This document shows, in pieces, positions 50,105 through 62,680 of a DNA stretch of 64,000 bases. Positions within the stretch are counted from its first letter, which is position 1, and every line of letters begins with the position of its first letter. The translations under genes and the position numbers were made by a program. The notes beneath the pieces were generated by a model. The model saw only the letters and a program-made list of their open reading frames with translations, was not told the DNA's origin and ran no database searches. The stretch comes from Mesostigma viride. Taxonomy: Eukaryota > Streptophyta > Mesostigmatophyceae > Mesostigmatales > Mesostigmataceae. The stretch lies in NCBI GenBank assembly GCA_009746045.1, contig RPFO01000030.1, forward strand, positions 1-64,000, in the 5' to 3' direction.

Positions 50105-53100
50105 ATGGGAGGACCAAGCGTCCGGCATTTTGTGCGTCACCCCGAGCAATCCCTGTTCTTTGTAGGGAAAACCTTGGCGAGACTGCTGACCAAGTCGGCG
50201 TATGGGACGTTCTGGCGGATCATTTTAGAAAGGGGCCTGGACGGAGGGAGGTTTAATAGGCCGGTCATAATCGTGATCGGCCAAGAATCGGCCGGCAAAA
50301 GCTCGCTGCTGGAGCTACTTCTAAAATGCGAGATGTTTCCCCGCGACGTCAGCGCCTGCACTCGGGCGCCGATCCGCTTCATCCTGGTCCACGCCACCGA
50401 CGAGTTGATCATGGTCGTCTTTCGAGGCGTGTCGACGAGGCTGGCGCGCAAGGAGGACGTGCTGGGCCACCTGCAGGGTGTGATGGACTCGTTGGTGGAC
50501 GAGCAAGGCAACCCAACCATCACGGACGAAGAAGTGGTGGTGACACTGCACTCGCCGGAAGTGCCCGACTTTGAGCTGGTGGATTTGCCAGGCATCCGGG
50601 AGTTCCCTGAAAACCTGGCAAAACTGTCCAAGGCGTTGTCCCTGAAGTACATCACCTCGCCCTACTCGCTGATCGTCTGCGTCATCCCCGCACCCAACCC
50701 GCGCCTGACCAGCAGCCAGGCACTCGGCATGGTCATCGACAACGAGAAGCAGGCAAACACCATCCTGGCACTCACCATGGCCGACCGCGTGCAGGTACTT
50801 GCAGGTTTTGTGCCCAAGTACTTTGTGTAGGTTGGTGGTTGCTTGAACACCTTGGTTCCTACACAATGGGGTATGCTCAAGTACCGTGTGTGGTGATATG
50901 CAGCTGCGGCGTGGTAGCAACAAATAAGAGTAGGTAGTGTTCCTACTAATCCACGCTTTGCAGTGGCCATGCATGTATTATAGTATGTGCAGCTGTTGCT
51001 TGGTGACAGCGGATATAAATAAATAAATAGCATTTTATCTGTGCATTAGTTATGGCCATGTGTACATGTTTGTTTTCTTTGTTGTATTTGTCATCCACTA
51101 ATCTAGCTTTCAGCTTTCCTTTGCCAACCGTTGAAGCATGTATGATCTGTGTGCCACTCCTCAAACAGGTTTATACCAAGTACAGTACCAAAGTTCCTTG
51201 AAAGCGCGTATGAATACAGTTCTATGTCGTACAGGTATCGGTGGGTAATTGCTTGAACCCATGCTTTACCAGTGGTCATGCCTTATATGTAATTAGTTAC
51301 CAGGTAGGGGGAGAGTTACTGTGAGACTGGTTTGTCGGTAGGCCAGCACGTGCCATTCTCTTTTGACAGGCTTTCCATGGCATGCCAGCAATTGTAGTGT
51401 GCTCTGCCTTGAATGCCGTCTGTGGTAGAAGGCGAAATTCAGTCATCATACGCGTAGCATGTAGCATTGTTGTAATCTTGTCTGCCAACATGATTCCGAG
51501 CACGCAGTTTGTGAGAGACATGAGCCGGCTGTAACACCATGAAACCTAGCTGCTGATACCCAAACAAGGTGGAAGGCTCTGAGTGGCCACAAGGGGAGGG
51601 GGGGGAGGGCACGAAGGTTTCTTCAAGGGTGGGGAGCTAATGATAAAGCACTGGCTTAATTATTAATGACCACTTGTAATCAAGGCGGCCAGGAGACCTT
51701 GCTACGCTGATTGATGGGAAAATGCTGGCCTGGGCATTTGCTGGCATCTGCACATCTTGGGGTAAGGTAGCGGAACGATACGTGCTGGCATGGTGGCAAG
51801 TTACCAATCTTGCCACCATACTGGTACGAATGATAGTAATATCTGGGGACTGCCTCCTTTTTGCCGTCTATTCTGCATTGCTGCAGGTAAAGCTTGCTCT
51901 CTATTCCTGCCCGTAGTGGACCGGCCTTGTTGTGGGTCTTTACAGCGTTGTTGTAAGACCTGGCCAGGTGGGCCCCCCTTTTGTGACCGCTTTGTGGTTG
52001 GCAGCTGCTGGCACGCTTCTTAAACCTAAGTTGGCTCAATGGATAAAAACGTGCCTCCGTTGGGAGGTCTCATGCCCCCTCAACGATGTGTGTCGTGTCC
52101 CCCTGACGTGCTTTGAATAACTGCGTGGCTGCCTGCGTTGGTCGGCGGCTTGTTTGTCGCATGCGGCGTGTCTCCTCCAGCCTAAGAGCCTGGAGCAGTT
52201 GCTCCTGTCCCGCGTCACCGGGGTGTCCAACGAAATCGCCGAGCTGAAGGGCCTGGCCGGGTGTGTGGCCGTGATCAACCGCAGCGAGCAGGACGAGTCC
52301 AGCCTGCAGGAAGCCGAGGTGGAGGAGGCGCGCCTGTTCGATGAGGTGATTGCCTACATGGTGGATGTGGGGCTGGACGACCGCTACCCGGTAGACAAAG
52401 TGGCTTCAGCCGTGACGTCAGGCAATCTCATGCGGATGCTGGACGGCCTGTTTCGCCGCTTTATCTCCGACAACTGGAAGCCGCGGGCACTGGAGGACCT
52501 GGCACGGCAGTCCCAGGAGGCGGCGCAGGAGCTGCTCCGGCTGGGCACGCCTGTGGATCAGCTGGATTGGTTCCACCTGGTGCGCGTGGTGATGCAGCAA
52601 GCCCACATCGACATGCTCCGCAGCTTTGATGGGGCGAGCTTCCAGGACAAGATGCTGGCGTTCCACGCCGACGTTGAGTACAAGCCGGTCTCAGACCGCT
52701 TCCCCGTGGACAACGAGCTGTACCGGATGCATAAGGCGGTGGACAGGTACACGGGCAGCGGCGCGGCGCCCGCGCACGCGCCGTTCATCCGGGACATCCA
52801 GGCGGCGATGGCTGCGGGGCTGCTGCAGGCGTTCCGCGATGACTTGGGCGCCGACATGGCCAAGATGCTGCCCAGCCGGTTTGAGAACCTGCTGGGGATG
52901 GTCAAGGAGAAGCTCGCGCAGGAGATTGAGAAGGAGGCCGGCGACATCAACCGGATTGTGCGGGATGTTGCTGCCAGGGTGCTGCTGGAGAATGTCCCTG
53001 GCAGTGCCCCTGAGGGCAGCGGCGGGTTCATGGCGGCCGTGGCGGAGAGGAGCGTGCAGCAGGTGGGGCGCCAGCTGGCCATGGTTGCGCAGCGGCTGTT

Positions 53101-53290
53101 TGCTGACGTCGAGGAGTCGCCGGTCCATGCCGCGGCTACGGGGGGCGCTGTTTTGCACTTGAAGGAGGAGTTTACGGAGTGGCAGCGGCGGCGCAGGGAG
53201 TCGGAGGCCAAGGCAGCGGATATTGAGAAGTGCATGAATACCATCTCCAACATCCACAAATACATGGAGCAGCAGGGCAACAGCCCGTGA
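50105..53290 (+). CDS. Dynamin-family large GTPase (two exons)
   Basis: Exon 1 50105-50794 and exon 2 52181-53290 join in phase 0 to 599 residues; the intron is 1386 bp (CAG-GTACTT ... CTCCAG-CC). GTPase motifs: G1 GQESAGKSS at residues 59-67, switch Thr 86 in ACTRAPI, G3 DLPG at 160-163. The G4 position reads Thr-Met-Ala-Asp (224-227) where dynamins usually have TKxD. Exon 2 encodes VAVINRSEQD and then about 330 helical residues like the dynamin stalk and GED. There is no PH or proline-rich domain, so it is closer to Mx-like or plant DRP-like short forms. Such proteins oligomerise on membranes and drive fission or remodelling; the target membrane is unknown. Without splicing, exon 1 would end soon after at 50830. 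Confidence 0.88.
50795..52180 (+). other. Intron of the dynamin-like gene
   Basis: Donor GTACTT and acceptor TCTCCTCCAG. A nearby alternative donor (GTTTTG at 50805) would break the frame. No gene was seen inside. Confidence 0.75.
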
Positions 53291-53757
53291 GGAAGATTCA
53301 TTTGCATGCCGAAGTCTTTGGATGAAGTGAGATGGCGTGCAGCAAGAATGACACTACTGCTGCCCGTTGGTTTCTTGCCACAGCCTGCCCGCGGCACGGC
53401 CTGACTCCTATATTGCATGTTGGTGCTGTGCAAACCCTCTTATCTATTGATGATTTACTTGATTTGGTGTGGATACAGTTTTTCTGGTTTGACTCTGCAA
53501 TAGTCATTTTTCTTGTTCTTCTTTCTGCGAGTCTTTTGCCTATTTCTACTTATCAGCAAGCAATCATGGCTGTGTATATAGATCGCACCCACCCCTTGTC
53601 CGTGCATGCGGCATTGTTGTGTGGCCAGGCATTCAATGCTTCTGACTGGTCATTGGATTGTTTTCTCAGGGTCCAGCAAGGCCCAAATAGGTCTTCTTCA
53701 CATGCCTTATCGATGGGCCATTAATAAATTAATAAATGTCGATGGGCCATATCATGC

Positions 53758-53762
53758 TGTAA
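53758..53762 (+). terminator. Possible polyadenylation signal of the dynamin-like gene
   Basis: TGTAA about 470 bp after the stop codon; TGTAA is the usual signal of many green algae. AATAAA-like words (53723-53735) lie just before it. Confidence 0.4.
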
Positions 53763-56282
53763 TCATGGGTGTCAATGGGCATTAAATGGCACCACTTGTT
53801 GGCAACACCAACAGTAAGTGTGGAGTGACTAGTTTGGCAAGACTAAGCACTTGGTCCCCAAAGCTTGTGGATTTGCAGTTAGGCTGGCAGTGTGTGACGG
53901 AATCCTTTTTAAGGGCAAAAGAAAACTACCAAAGGCATTGATATGATGCTGCTGGCTTGAAAGCATATTTGCACCAGGCCCGCCTGGCAGCCTTCATTAA
54001 GGGGACGGGACATGCCCGAATATTTTGGCGCCAAAAAATTCGCGCCGGAACCGAAGGTCACAAATTTCACGTGCACGGTGCACGCACCCCTTGCGGAAGT
54101 GGCCATGGCGACTACGTTCAGGCGAAACTACCACACTAGGGCAGGCGAAATGCAAAAATTTTACTAGAATCTAAAAGACGATGAGTTTATGATGTTAGTT
54201 TGTGGCGGAAATCAGCTGGTTTACAATATCGCTGCTGTTTTTTTATGCCATCGGCATGCATGGGGCCGGGTAATCTGAATTTTTTGGTCGCGCGGAATGA
54301 AATAGAATTCATGATAGCGGCTGTAAAATCGCGGCTTTGGGGGCTGTTCTGACCGTGAAGCAGGCATTAATATCGGTTGCATCGAATTCTAAACCGAGCT
54401 GGTGCTTTTTGCCAGATTTTCGGCCATTATCGGTAAGTAATTGTTCAGACCTGCGCAGTGCGTGTCTGACCTGTCCATGGAAGAACGGCTGTTGTTGCGC
54501 GCCTGGGCGAGGGATTTACGAGGGCAAGGTACAGATTTGTCGCGAATGTTATCTGCTATCCGTGCTTTCTTCTATGAGCTCATTGTTCGAAGTTTTTTGC
54601 GTTCTTTTTGGGCAGTTTCCGCCAGCTAGCTCGCCGTTCCTTGCCATTGTGTTGTCGAATACCTGGCAGCTTTAGATTGTTTTAGTTGATTTTGTGGTCA
54701 GGGCCGCTTCAGTCGCAGCCTGTACCTTCTCGGGAAGGTTTAAGGCATTTCATGAAACGTGTTCTAGCAAGGATGTTGTGCTTATGGACGCTTCTTGTTG
54801 TGTGAGGGTGACGCACCCTCTCTTCGCAGCGGCATCCCAGCGCTCATGCGCTGAAGGGCCGCCAATGGCTTCTTTGCATTTCATCGTGCAGGGATGGAGG
54901 TGTTATAGTGATTAAAATATGGAGATATTGCATTTGTGTGACTGCATGTAGATAGCTGCCACTATTGGTTTATTTGAGCTTTCCCTTGTTATGATGATGT
55001 GACAAGACTACAATGTGCTGAGCCAACCATGGTTGACATGGTTGACTGCATGCAAGCTATGCATACCATGATCTCCTTGGTTCCTCGCCCTCCATAGTCC
55101 CTGTCTGGTGCCCATGGCGGGTAGGGCAGTTTAGGAGGCGTTGTTGTGTTGATTAGCTTGGCTGGAATCAACCTTCCACTCTAACCTGGGAGAAACATAG
55201 AAAATGCTGGTTAGGCATGTTGGTGCTACCATCTTTATTGCTATGCACATAGTTGCAAGGCTGGCCATGCTTGAGGGGCGGTGAAGGCGTATGAGGTGCG
55301 TGGCCGCCCCATTTTACTTTCTAAACATATTTAACTTGGTTTTGGTGCATGTTGGATGGCATATGAAGTGTCATTGTGTCAATCTGCTTACTGAGTGGTC
55401 CTTAGCGCCTTGTCAGGTGGTCATGTAGGAAACCCATCAACTTGAGCAGTTCTTGTCACAATGACCCTCAACCTTGAGCATGTGTGGTTGTCAGCATGCA
55501 AGAGTTAATTATATGCGCTTTGATCAGTTTGCAGAGGTCTTTGATGAAGAAGGAGATTCTAAAGTGGCCAGATGGTAACTAAAACCTCCTTGTAGCGTCT
55601 TCGTGGGTGGCCGTCTTGGAATGGTTGCAACCTGGGCAGTTGTTGTCAGAATGGCGTCAAACCTTGAACATAGGAGGTACCATATGTGCAGAGGTTGGCA
55701 GCACGTGGTTTGGCAAGTTTTTGCATGGTTTGGATGGATAAAGGGGTGTTAGTGTGGTACACTAAAAAACCTCCCTTAGCTTCGTCACAGGTGGCTACCT
55801 AGGAAATCCATCAACTAGAGCTGCGCTTGTCAGAATGACCTGAAAATTTGGGGCTGCATGTCCCCCCACCTGTAGTATTTGGGAATATATGGTGGAGCAT
55901 GATATGATGTGTTTATGGTTTGATTTTTTTTTATTTATTAAAAAAGTACCTGTTTTGCGGGAAATCCATCAACGTGAGTAAACATGCTTATTTCTTGGTC
56001 CCAACTGGGTAGAATTTCTCAAAAGTGGGGGAACTATGCGGGAATATATGATTTGGTCCCAATATGTTTGCAAATTGTCCTAGGGAAAATGTGACTAAAA
56101 TAGCGTCTTTTTCTATTTTTAGCGCGTTACCGGTGTATGGTGGGGGCTAGTACCCCCCCCAAGTGGCTGGAAAATTATTTTTTAATCATATTTATGGTCC
56201 CCAATCATCATTGGATTTTTAGCACATGCATAGGTGTGGTTTCCAGAAAAGTGCACTTTAGGCATGTCCCCTCCCCATGTAT
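53763..56282. other. Intergenic region, no gene supported
   Basis: A/T-rich sequence. The longest plus frames (54337-54675, 112 codons) have no domain. A loosely repeated phrase (GAAATCCATCAAC, GAAACCCATCAACTTGAG) recurs at 55430, 55800 and 55960, pointing to an old tandem duplication. Confidence 0.45.
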
Positions 56283-56586
56283 AAATAATGCAATTAATAT
56301 GAATAAGAAGAACGTGACTGTGTCAGCCGTCATATGAGCATAAATCCATAATAAAGTGGGGTAGAATGGATCTGCGGGCGCCGCGTTCTGAACCGTTATG
56401 TTTACCGTATTTGGTCACATTTTTTATTATCAGTGTCTCCCCCACCGCAAGCCGGGGATTGATAACCTTTGTAGCCTCCTGCCATATATCACTTTGTTTT
56501 TGCACATGTGGACAGCTATAGTAGGTCAGGCTGGCCCTACCGAGTGAGTGGGGTGGCAAGCAACACACAGTACCAACGACGTTCAC
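56283..56586 (-). mobile_element. Diverged remnant of the TTAA-tailed LINE family
   Basis: On the minus strand the peptide VTKYGKHNGSERGARRS matches the family C-terminus VTAYGIHSDSGRGAHTP in spacing, and SDIWQEATKV matches SVIWRQMVRK. It is followed by GGATTTATGCTCATATGACG and TGACACAGTCACG, like the family 3' end, then an A/T-rich tail with AATATTAATT-type words. Confidence 0.55.
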
Positions 56587-56847
56587 TTAAGCATTGCATG
56601 GGCACCTTCCAAGGCCCACATGCCCGTAAGGTCTGCCTTGACTATGTGGTGGTTCGCCGGCGCTGGCGAGGCTCTCAGTGTCTTGGATTCTTGCGCGCTG
56701 GATATTCCCTCTGCCGGTCCCATCGGACCACCGGCCTGTTCGGGCTCTTGTCCGCCTTCGCTTCCCAGAGCAACCCAAGAATTAACCCTTTACTTACTTT
56801 AGTTAGTCTCGTGTCCCTGTTGGGGGACCACGGAGCCCAAGCATACC

Positions 56848-56868
56848 CCCCCCCCCCCCCCCCCCCAA
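56848..56868. repeat. C homopolymer run
   Basis: About 21 C. A likely site of sequencing length error. Confidence 0.9.
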
Positions 56869-57002
56869 ATTGGCGCGTTCTTCGCCTGAACACCAAAGAC
56901 TCGCGCACACGGGACGGCTGCGGATGAAGCTGCTGACGAGGCGCGCTCTGCCTTCTTGCACAAACTTGCTTTGATGACATCCGCTGTCCCGAGGTGTTAA
57001 TT

Positions 57003-57303
57003 CCAAAAATTCACCGACAATTAAAGCTGCCCTTGCTGCTCGTGAACTTCCCCGTCAAGCCCCTCGCCTCCCTACCGTAATCTTCTGCCAACACGTCCCG
57101 TCCCCGCTGTCCTCCCTGCCCGCACACGCTAGCTTGCACGCCGCACGTGCGACCCGGCCTCCCGAAGCCTCGCTTGTGCACACGCCGCCCTTGGGCACTG
57201 TATATGCTAAGGCCAAGGATGAGGCAACTGCCAAGCTTATCGTGGCCATCAACGAGTGCCAGCGCAAGAATGATGGTAAGGGCATGTGGCATTACAAATG
57301 CTG
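57003..57303 (+). other. Unassigned open frame
   Basis: An ATG-less frame of 100 codons ends KAKDEATAKLIVAINECQRK...KC-stop. Its last part looks like a real helical protein segment and has a potential donor (GATG-GTAAGG) at 57275. It could be a remnant exon or the gag-like part of the nearby DIRS-like element. Not recognised. Confidence 0.3.
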
Positions 57304-59000
57304 AGTGGCGGGGACTGCTGGCAGGCTGGCGCGCACGTAGGGAGTGGCGCTATAAAGCGGGAATGCAGTCGGCCGGTCCTGCTGAGCAACATGCTGGAGG
57401 CAGACAGTCTGTGCTGCCGGGGATGCTGGACTACGCGGAGGGGGGGGGGGGGAGTCCATCCGTGCGTCGATAATGCTGACACATTTGCATGGGGGCAGCA
57501 CAGCCAGCGGGGAGAGGCACATGTTAATCCTGCAGCAGATGACGGACATCCTGGACACGATGGTCACGGATTTGGTTACTGGGCAACGCCACGCTCCGAA
57601 GTGATTCTGGAGCTGGCAGCAGCCGAGTACCTGGCGAAGCCGATCACGGCGTGTCAGCTGGTGGATGTGGGGTCGACGGGCTGGAAGGGCACTCCGTCGG
57701 CAATGCTGCCATTCCAGGAGGGTGCATGGGGCAATGCTGCAGCCGGCGTCAGACTCTGGCAGTCCGGGCGAATTGAGCATGGGGAAGCTTCAGCACAAGC
57801 TCAGTGGAGCAGGGCCCCGGCAAGAAGGGGCAGGGCGGCCCCTCCAACAATTAACAACAAGTATGGGAGCGGTGCCTCCTTCCGCTGCCTCTTCCAGCGC
57901 CGCTTCCAGCTCGTGACGGGTGGCAGCAGGTACGCTCAGGCCGTAGTAGGCGCGATAGGAGTCAGGCTTTTATCGCTCGCACACTAGCCTGTCAAGCGGT
58001 TAGGGTCAGTGTTAAACTGGATGGGGGTTGGGGGGGGCGAGACCCGCCTGCTGTGAGACTCAGCCTGTGTGCCCAGGCCTCTGCAGCAGGCGGCGCTATA
58101 GATGGAGTGGGATCGATCGATGATGCTTGCAGTCCTTTAATTGTCCGCCGCAACAGTGGTTCCGTAGCGGCAATCAACATATATACTAAAGCTTGTAAAA
58201 TGCAGCCTTGGCACAAATTTAGCTAACACTTAACACTCTTTCGAACGGCTTTCGGCTCCAGCCACTCAGCGGCGCGACTTACAGTCCGCTTCACGAATGA
58301 GCTGCGCGTAATTTCATTGCGACCAATCACGAAAAGGTCAAACCACGGCGTCCATATTATCAGGGTTTTTGTGCGTTACATCCAGATGAGCCATTTGGCA
58401 GAGGTCGGTATGCCCAGATTGCGGCAGGAGCCAAACTTTGCGATGTCCTGTGTTCGCGAGCTCCAGATATAACCGTCGCAAACTTTTGGGCTGTTGGACC
58501 AAACTTTCCATTAACGAACCAGTTACAAACGCGCAGGAAGCTCTCACGTAGATTTTCCTCTGCTCCACCGCCTATAAGCGGGTTGCATGATCCCTGCTTT
58601 CTGCATGCGGGGTTGGCACGTCACTCATCCCCACGCGCATCGCGCTCCCGTGCAGGCGCAGCAGTCAATCTGGAGCTGAACTCCGCGAGTAGTTCGCGAG
58701 CTCCCGGTCTACCACTGCGCGGCTGCGCAATTAAAATTTGTCCCTTTGTTGCAATGTACATATTGTGCAACTTCGCAGACAACTTGTTACGAAGACTTCT
58801 GGTACCAACGCATGACACTCTGTATCAAGTAAACGAACGACGATAAGGGTTCAGAACCTTCAGTCTAGACGTCGCATTTTGTTCGTTTCAAGATATTTTT
58901 TCTTCACCCTTTTAGCCAAACCTCCATGATTGTGGTCGAACCCAGTAAAGCTAGCGCCTAGCGCGCGCTCTTTGGCGGGGCTACTGTAGCGCCACCTGGC
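57304..59000. other. Low-information region before the DIRS-like element
   Basis: A 233-codon plus frame (57286-57987) crosses a G-run and has no domain. No gene is supported. Confidence 0.35.
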
Positions 59001-59421
59001 CTCGGTGGCGGTACGTGGTGTCACACATCTCCCGAGCAGGGGCTCCCTGGCCGGGGACCGCCGGGCCACAAAAAGTACAAGCTCTAATCAGTCGCGGGCG
59101 AAGCCCGCAAAACTTGTTCATAGTACTAAGGATCTGTAGTGGATGCATGGGGGTGAATATGGTAAAGGAGGCCGGGCCCTTACAAACCATTGGTACATAG
59201 CCGCACGCTTGGCCTTGCCTGGTCCGAGGCCCAGCAGAGGCTCTTGGGGAGCAATTTTGAATGATTATGAGGGTAAAATGTTGCGGGCGCTGAGCCCAGC
59301 AGAGCGGATCTTGCAGAAATCGATGCGGCTCTCGTGGGGGTGTAGCATGGAGGAGTTCGCGCGGGTTTGCACGGTGTGTGTGGAGAGGGGGATTTTGGTT
59401 GGATTTTTTTAGTGGGAGCCG

Positions 59422-59700
59422 CCTATGGTGAACGGTGCTTTTGGGGTCGGAAAGCCCGACGGCCGTATACGGCTGGTTGTGGACAACTGTCGAGGCAACA
59501 TGCTACTACCAGATCCTATGCCCGCTTTTTTACCACACCTTGGCGGGATTTGCGATTTGCCCACGCGCGCTGGGGAGGATGCTTTTCGGGGCGTGTCAGA
59601 TTTGGATTCCTACTAGTAACAGTAGACTCCGCCTGCCATGCACTTGGATGTGGCGGTACTGTGCCTGGATGCAGGTGTGGTCGGCCCGGACGATCTTGTG
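59422..59700 (+). pseudogene. DIRS-like reverse transcriptase fragment
   Basis: FGVGKPDGRIRLVVDNCRGN and LPDPMPAFLPHLGGICDLPT match the RT fingers motif, followed by VSDLDSYY where the motif A Asp is expected. A stop follows at once, and the rest of the polymerase is not readable in one frame. Confidence 0.6.
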
Positions 59701-60573
59701 CCGGGGCCTTACTACTAGAAGTGGGCTGCGTCGGAAGGTGTGGCCCGGTGGATGTTGTTCTGGCCATTGGGAAACAAGCTGGGGCGTCGCTGTGGCCCAG
59801 TGCAGTGCACCAGTCTGGGCTTAATTTACCGCTGTGGGCCTGTCAGGCCCCAAGCCCCCGATTCTAGAGGCTACAGTAGTCGTGGCCTGAGCATCGACAT
59901 GTCAGCACTGATTCTGGTGGCGCGGAGGCCAACGAGGCGGCGGGGCAGACCGTCCGGCTGAGGCTGGAGTATAGGACCCTGCTGCGCACTTGGCAGTTGG
60001 CACCCTCTACCTGCTTCGAATCTTGGCAGGATCTGGAAGGTATGCATGCCGTGACGATCGATGACCTCCATTTCACCCACTGACAGTGCTTCGGTGGATG
60101 GAGTGAATCAGCAGCTACAATAGATTGTGTTCAGCAGGCTGCCTACGCCGCTGTTGGGCTGGTGCAGAAGTCTGACAAGGTGGTATACGGGCGACAGCAG
60201 AACAGACTGGCGTGCAGGCGGTGGGTGTCATTCACCAGAGAGATGGTGACATGGTGCCTGTTCCCGAGCGCCGGTGTGGTGCATGGCGGTTATCGCCGCT
60301 ACTCATAGAATCTTGGATCGCGGATTTACCTAGTAACTACCGCGAACTTCATAGTTCTGTGCTTGCGAAGTGGCGGTGTGGATGCATCTGCTTTGTCGCC
60401 CCATGCTCTCAGTGTGGTTTAAGACGTATCGGCTGCTAGCAGCCATGAACAATTCCTCCCTGCCTGGGCGCCGCTGGCGGCTCTCTGAGGGTGCCCGCCG
60501 GGAGCTTCACGGACGGTGGTCTTGAAACCTGGCCCCCTTTCTGGCTGCCAGGGCCCGGCCCCTTTCGGACCGG

Positions 60574-61130
60574 GTCGTCGCTAGTGACGCGAGCAACTCC
60601 GGCGGTGGGGTGGTCTACAGGGACCTCAGTGCCTGGGGCCGATTGTGCCCGGCTGCATGGCAACCCGGTGCGAGGCGCGGGGGTGGCGGACGATAGCCTT
60701 AACAACTGCAGGTGAGGACTGGGACCTGGAACGCATGGACCTGCCTGGAGGGGGACTACAGCCTGCTAGGCGGTGGCCACAGGCCACTGGCGTACGGCAC
60801 TGTCCTACAGGTGGCGGGGGCAGCCTAACCACATCAACGTCGGTCAAGGAGGCGATTGCTGCGACGCAGAGGGTCGAGTGGTCGTGCCGGACCGATTCGT
60901 GTGGAGGTAAGCGAGTCGTCCGGCTCGTGGACTCTTATAAGAGTTGTGGTGGGGGCGGCGTTTGTCAGGGGGCATTCGTCCTCCTACCGCCTCAATCAAC
61001 CAGCTGGTTCGGCGCTACTGAGCGCTGTCACTCAGTGGCTGGTGACACGCACGGTCACTGGGTCTGGGTGGCTACCGACCACAACCCAGCTGACAAGGCC
61101 AGTCGGCATGGCGCCTGGATTCCTGACTTG
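60574..61130 (+). pseudogene. DIRS-like RNase H fragment
   Basis: Starts with VVASDASNSGGGVVY, the first RNase H motif, and ends with HWVWVATDHNPADKASRHGA, the last (NPAD..SR). At least one frameshift lies between them. Confidence 0.62.
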
Positions 61131-61264
61131 ACCCGGTGCGGTGACGTGCATCTTGAGCACATGACCCTGTGCCTGAGGGCAGCGGCTTGTTCGGGCTGTA
61201 TGAGCCCTCCGCCTTTGCCCTGGCACCTCTGCTTTTTCACTGCCCTGTTGCTAGTTTTCACGTC

Positions 61265-61860
61265 GCAAGGTGCATTTGAGTGTGTGGATTATTATTGCTG
61301 TCCAGCAGTTTTTACGCATTAGCGAGGCGCTCGGGCTGCCGGCGGTTTCGGGTCGATGTGGCCCATCCCGGCCACCCCCTTCTCGCGCCAGGGCCCACAG
61401 TCGGAGCCCTTGTGTTGCGGAACCCCAAAACTGCGCAGGCCGCAGGGGGCGGCCCAGCACGTCCTCGTCCGGGATCCACTTTCCTTGTGGCTCAGTCCTG
61501 CGACGCATGACGGCCAGCCCCCGGATGCATTTTTTTTTTCGGGGTTTAATGTGCAGCCAGGCTTAAGGGAGCAGTGGGAGGCTGTACAGGCCCGCATGGG
61601 CATCCCGGGGATGTCTTCTTTGCACATGCAGGAGGCTGTACAGCCTCCTGCATGGGGGGGCCACGCCCTCGCTGGCGAGTCGCCGGAGGCCGTTCAGCTG
61701 TGCAGCCGGTGGGCTTCGGCCCTCTCGGTCACGCGCTACATTGGCCTCCACCACAGCCTCCTGGGGCGGGACTTTCCGCCAGCCTTCTGGGCTCAGGCCC
61801 TGGGTTTATTTGACCCAGCGGCTTCTCGGCGCCACTTCGTCGTCGTCGTGTTTTTTTACG
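61265..61860 (+). pseudogene. Tyrosine recombinase of the DIRS-like element
   Basis: FLRISEALGL carries the first catalytic Arg; ALVLRNPKTAQAAGG is the beta-hairpin Lys region; GGHALAGESPEAVQLCSRWAS followed by VTRYI is the second box with the nucleophile Tyr. These sit in two or three frames, so the gene is dead, but order and spacing fit a DIRS-type YR of about 200 residues. Confidence 0.65.
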
Positions 61861-61899
61861 TCGTACAGCTTTTTTTTTCTCTCATTTTTTAGCTATCAA

Positions 61900-61927
61900 C
61901 TGACCTCACCCTTTTGTGGGAGGTCAG
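61900..61927. terminator. Hairpin after the DIRS-like element
   Basis: CTGACCTC (61900-61907) pairs with GAGGTCAG (61920-61927) around a short T-rich loop. A poly(T) run precedes it (61871-61878). Confidence 0.5.
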
Positions 61928-62061
61928 GGGGGAAAGGGTTTCACTAACCCGAGGGTGAACCTGGGTTGGGACAAAGTACCCCCATAGCTAGGTCAGATAA
62001 GTTTTCTCTTTTTTTGCATGTCCTATGAAATTTCGGCTGTTAGCCATGTAAGGAGATGTGG

Positions 62062-62252
62062 GTAGAGCAGGGGCACAGCTGCTGTGGGCTGGCCCTGCGA
62101 ATTCACATAGTGTGCTCACCCTAGCGTACAGATGGCCATGTTGCCATCTGGTAGACAAGTCTGCATTATTCCACCGTATAGAGCTAGCACACATATTGTA
62201 ATAAATGTGATGTTTTGTGGAGATGCATGCAAAGCAAAGCAAGGCCAGAAAT
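62062..62252. repeat. Direct repeat, first copy
   Basis: About 190 bp beginning GAGCAGGGGCACAGCTGCTG and ending near GCCAGAAATGGA, nearly identical to 62491-62680. Confidence 0.9.
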
Positions 62253-62490
62253 GGATTTGGTGAGCTATGCTCATTTTATCTATGACTAACCTCAGTGCTG
62301 AGCGGAGAATGCAACGCAGTGTAGCACAAGAAGAAAAATAATTTTCAGAATTTGTTTTTGTGCTGGCACCTTTACCCCAGCCACCCACGAAGGGGTTGGC
62401 TGGACAGGTGGTTGCTATAAAAGGTGGGCTTCCATTCTAGGGAAGCAGGTTGTTTCTTTTGTCTCCCACCCACCCCCCCTGGCAAAAGGG

Positions 62491-62680
62491 GGCGAGCAGG
62501 GGCACAGCTGCTGTGGGCTGGCCCTGCGAATTCACATGGTGTGCTCACCCTAGCATACAGATGGCCGTGTTGCCATCTGGTAGACAAGTCTGCATTATTC
62601 CACAGTATAGAGCACACATATTGTAATAAATGTGATGTTTTGTGGTGATGCATGCAAAGCAAAGCAAGGCCAGAAATGGA
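62491..62680. repeat. Direct repeat, second copy
   Basis: Partner of the repeat at 62062. The two are 429 bp apart and enclose a 238-bp spacer with a C-rich CTCCCACCCACCC stretch. Confidence 0.9.

Larger units (their letters stand above)
59290..61890 (+). mobile_element. Degraded DIRS-like (tyrosine recombinase) retroelement
   Basis: Plus-strand remnants in order: RT, RNase H, then a tyrosine recombinase, the order of DIRS/PAT/Ngaro elements. Many stops and frameshifts interrupt all three. No integrase DDE core is present. The 5' end is not defined; related sequence may begin near 59.0 kb. Confidence 0.68.

Noticed and set aside
52558-53433. 291-codon minus-strand open frame
   Set aside because: Antisense of the dynamin stalk exon; GC-rich codon bias opens the opposite strand.
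57286-57987. 233-codon plus-strand frame
   Set aside because: Runs through a G homopolymer, low-complexity composition, no recognisable fold or motif.
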